From contig RFOO01000084.1 in the NCBI GenBank assembly GCA_009926645.1, positions 1 to 5,677 of the forward strand: a DNA stretch of 5,677 nt. Direction: 5' to 3'. Below the pieces are notes generated by a model that saw only the letters and a list, made by a program, of their open reading frames with translations, searched no databases and had not been told where the DNA came from. This stretch comes from a bacterium. GTDB lineage: Bacteria; Verrucomicrobiota; Verrucomicrobiia; Opitutales; UBA953. The translations under genes were made by a program, and so were the position numbers. Below, in pieces: positions 4,126-5,677 of this stretch (position 1 is its first letter; every line of letters starts with the position of its first letter).

Positions 4126-5677
4126 TTAATAAAAACCTCTATCTTTTCGTTTTTTTTCAGGATGTCGGGGCTTTGAGGGTCCTTTTTCGTCGTAAAGTCG
4201 GAAATCTACCTGCCGTTTGAAGCGGTCAACGCGATCAACGGTAACTTGGATAATCGTTCCGGGCATAAAGATTCTACCAGTGCGGCTGCCACGAAGCATC
4301 GTGCCCGCATCGTTCATTCGATAAAAGTCATCGGTCAAAGTGGACATGTGTACGAGGCCATAAGCCTGCGAGGCGGTGAGTTCGACCATGAGTCCGTGAG
4401 GTTTTACTTCGGCCACAACGGCTTCGAAAGGTCGCTTATCTTTTCTTTCCACTTCCCGTTCAAACAATTCGAGGAGTTTTATTTTAACTGAATCACGTTC
4501 GGCCTCGGTGCTATTTCTTTCGGTAATCGAAACATGTTCACAAATCTGTACGAGCTCACCGATTCCTGGTGAACGGGGAGGATTTACTGGCGCTGACGGC
4601 ACTCCTTGTTTGGCAATAAAAGCATCGAAGATGCGGTGTTCAACCAAGTCTGCATAACGTCGAATGGGTGAAGTAAAGTGAGAGTAGTGACGTTTGGCTA
4701 AACCAAAGTGACCATCGGCCGAAGGGCGGTAGCATGCTTGCTTAAGTGAGCGGAGTAATTGAATGCGAATAGGGTAGCCATCGGGTCGATCCTTCACGCT
4801 GGCCAGCAATTTAATCATTTCCTGACGATGGGTGAGGTCTCCTACCTTGATTCCTTCGGCAGCTAATTGATCGCGCAAGGCCTCCAATTTCTCGGGGTCT
4901 GGCTCATCATGCACCCGGCAAACATGGGGGACTTTCGTTTGGTCGAGGTTCTTGGCAACGGTCTCATTCGCCAGCAGCATGAACTCTTCAATCAATTGAT
5001 GAGACTCATCGTGTTCAACCACGACCGTGCGATCAGCCCAGCCATTTTTATCACAATAAATCTTAATTTCCTTCATCTCGAGGTCGAGCGATCCAGCGCG
5101 GAAGCGTTCGGTGCGAAGAACTTTAGCGACTTTCCACAGCGTTTGAATCATTGCCCGTAATTGATCTATTTCAGCGTCGTTTAATGAAGCGAGTGGCTTT
5201 CCGGGTGAACCCGTTTGGTGTGGCGGTGGTGCGGGAAGGGCACGGATGGAGTCGTTGTCTTTTCCTTGGAGAAATTCGTAAGCTTGCTTGTAAGTGAGTC
5301 GCTTGTTGCTGCAAATCACCGCATTGGCGAATTCGGTTTTAATCAACTTAGCATCGGAAGTGAATTCACAGAGCACGCTTTTGACTAAACGATCCTCCGC
5401 TTCCACCAGTGAGCACAGTCCGCTGGAAAGTGCATGGGGTAGCATAGGAATGACGGTGCCGACTAAATAAGTCGAGTTGCCTCGCTCTTTAGCTTCGCGG
5501 TCGAGTGGTGAACCTGATTTCACATAATGCGAAACGTCGGCGACATGGATGCCGATTCGATAATTTCCATTAGCCAGGTGCTCGAGCGACAGGGCATCAT
5601 CGAAATCCTTCGCATCATCGGGGTCGATAGTCAGGGTGGAAACACTGCGTAAATCTTCGCGACCACGCAGGTCGTCC
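4126..5677 (-). CDS. rnr: Ribonuclease R, C-terminal part (N-terminus outside the window)
   Basis: Cytoplasmic 3'-to-5' exoribonuclease of the RNB (RNase II/R) family that degrades structured RNA, rRNA fragments and mRNA. 516 residues are visible (fragment numbering), and the frame is open to the right edge, so the true start and the N-terminal cold-shock domains lie beyond it; the GTG at 5523 is an internal valine codon. The active-site block TIDPDDAKDFDDAL (16-29) holds all four metal-binding aspartates at the E. coli spacing (D18, D24, D26, D27, matching D272, D278, D280, D281). HVADVSHYV follows at 44-52, then GNSTYL with VIPMLP, QLIEEFMLLANE (227-238), and the RNB end motif HFTSPIRRYADLVEHR (333-348). 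An S1 RNA-binding domain covers about 416-497. The basic tail KPRHPEKKRKDRGFY is much shorter than in E. coli RNase R. A proline-rich insertion at about 147-162 is absent from E. coli. No clear terminator follows the stop. Confidence 0.97.
   Translation of the reverse strand, partial: DDLRGREDLRSVSTLTIDPDDAKDFDDALSLEHLANGNYRIGIHVADVSHYVKSGSPLDREAKERGNSTYLVGTVIPMLPHALSSGLCSLVEAEDRLVKSVLCEFTSDAKLIKTEFANAVICSNKRLTYKQAYEFLQGKDNDSIRALPAPPPHQTGSPGKPLASLNDAEIDQLRAMIQTLWKVAKVLRTERFRAGSLDLEMKEIKIYCDKNGWADRTVVVEHDESHQLIEEFMLLANETVAKNLDQTKVPHVCRVHDEPDPEKLEALRDQLAAEGIKVGDLTHRQEMIKLLASVKDRPDGYPIRIQLLRSLKQACYRPSADGHFGLAKRHYSHFTSPIRRYADLVEHRIFDAFIAKQGVPSAPVNPPRSPGIGELVQICEHVSITERNSTEAERDSVKIKLLELFEREVERKDKRPFEAVVAEVKPHGLMVELTASQAYGLVHMSTLTDDFYRMNDAGTMLRGSRTGRIFMPGTIIQVTVDRVDRFKRQVDFRLYDEKGPSKPRHPEKKRKDRGFY

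Noticed and set aside
4100..4126. + strand promoter TTGACT with TATAAA
   Set aside because: The spacing of the two boxes is about 8 bases, far from 17, and it would only drive antisense transcription into rnr.
4246..4491. 81-residue + strand frame inside rnr
   Set aside because: It is a mirror of the S1-domain coding region on the - strand, has no recognisable motif or ribosome binding site, and the rnr reading is unambiguous.
4867..5160. 97-residue + strand frame inside rnr
   Set aside because: Antisense shadow of the conserved RNB domain; no independent evidence of coding.
5521..5523. GTG at 5523 (read on the - strand) as the start of RNase R
   Set aside because: The same frame continues upstream to the window edge and encodes the catalytic aspartate block (residues 16-29 of the fragment), so this GTG is an internal valine codon.

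Overview
The window looks like a chromosomal stretch from a Gram-negative (diderm) bacterium of about 50% GC. The evidence for two membranes is an ExbB/ExbD proton-channel pair and an outer-membrane beta-barrel candidate. The gene order (exbB-exbD, xseB, dxs) and the lineage-specific look of Dxs (a GDA variant of the thiamine diphosphate motif, NDNEWSID) make me favour Verrucomicrobiota, probably the Opitutae side. This assignment is from memory of family sequences, not from a search, and is moderate at best. Nothing suggests phage, plasmid, IS element, CRISPR or rRNA/tRNA.

Left part, + strand (1-3200): a tightly packed, probably single operon. The last codons of an unknown gene (stop at 40-42) overlap the GTG start of exbB by 4 bases. 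exbB overlaps exbD by 4 bases (ATGA at 587-590). After exbD comes a 54-base gap that holds an imperfect hairpin ending exactly at the xseB start codon, and a possible 23-codon small ORF coupled to the exbD stop. xseB (exonuclease VII small subunit) is followed one base later by dxs (DXP synthase, isoprenoid pathway). The operon thus joins envelope energisation, DNA repair and isoprenoid precursor supply.

Right part, - strand (5677-3197): the C-terminal two thirds of rnr (RNase R) enters from the right edge and ends at 4126. After about 120 bases follows a gene for a secreted beta-barrel-like protein, whose stop codon overlaps the dxs stop tail-to-tail. The 120-base gap contains two near-identical 15-bp dyads, TGAGA(n5)TCTCA, 32 bp apart centre to centre. 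They resemble a paired operator with Fur-family-like spacing and are the most interesting regulatory signal here.

Overall the genes are mostly ordinary housekeeping genes. I do not see a new multi-gene system. The points worth following are the paired dyads before the outer-membrane protein gene, the hairpin plus small ORF before xseB, and the uncharacterised barrel protein itself.
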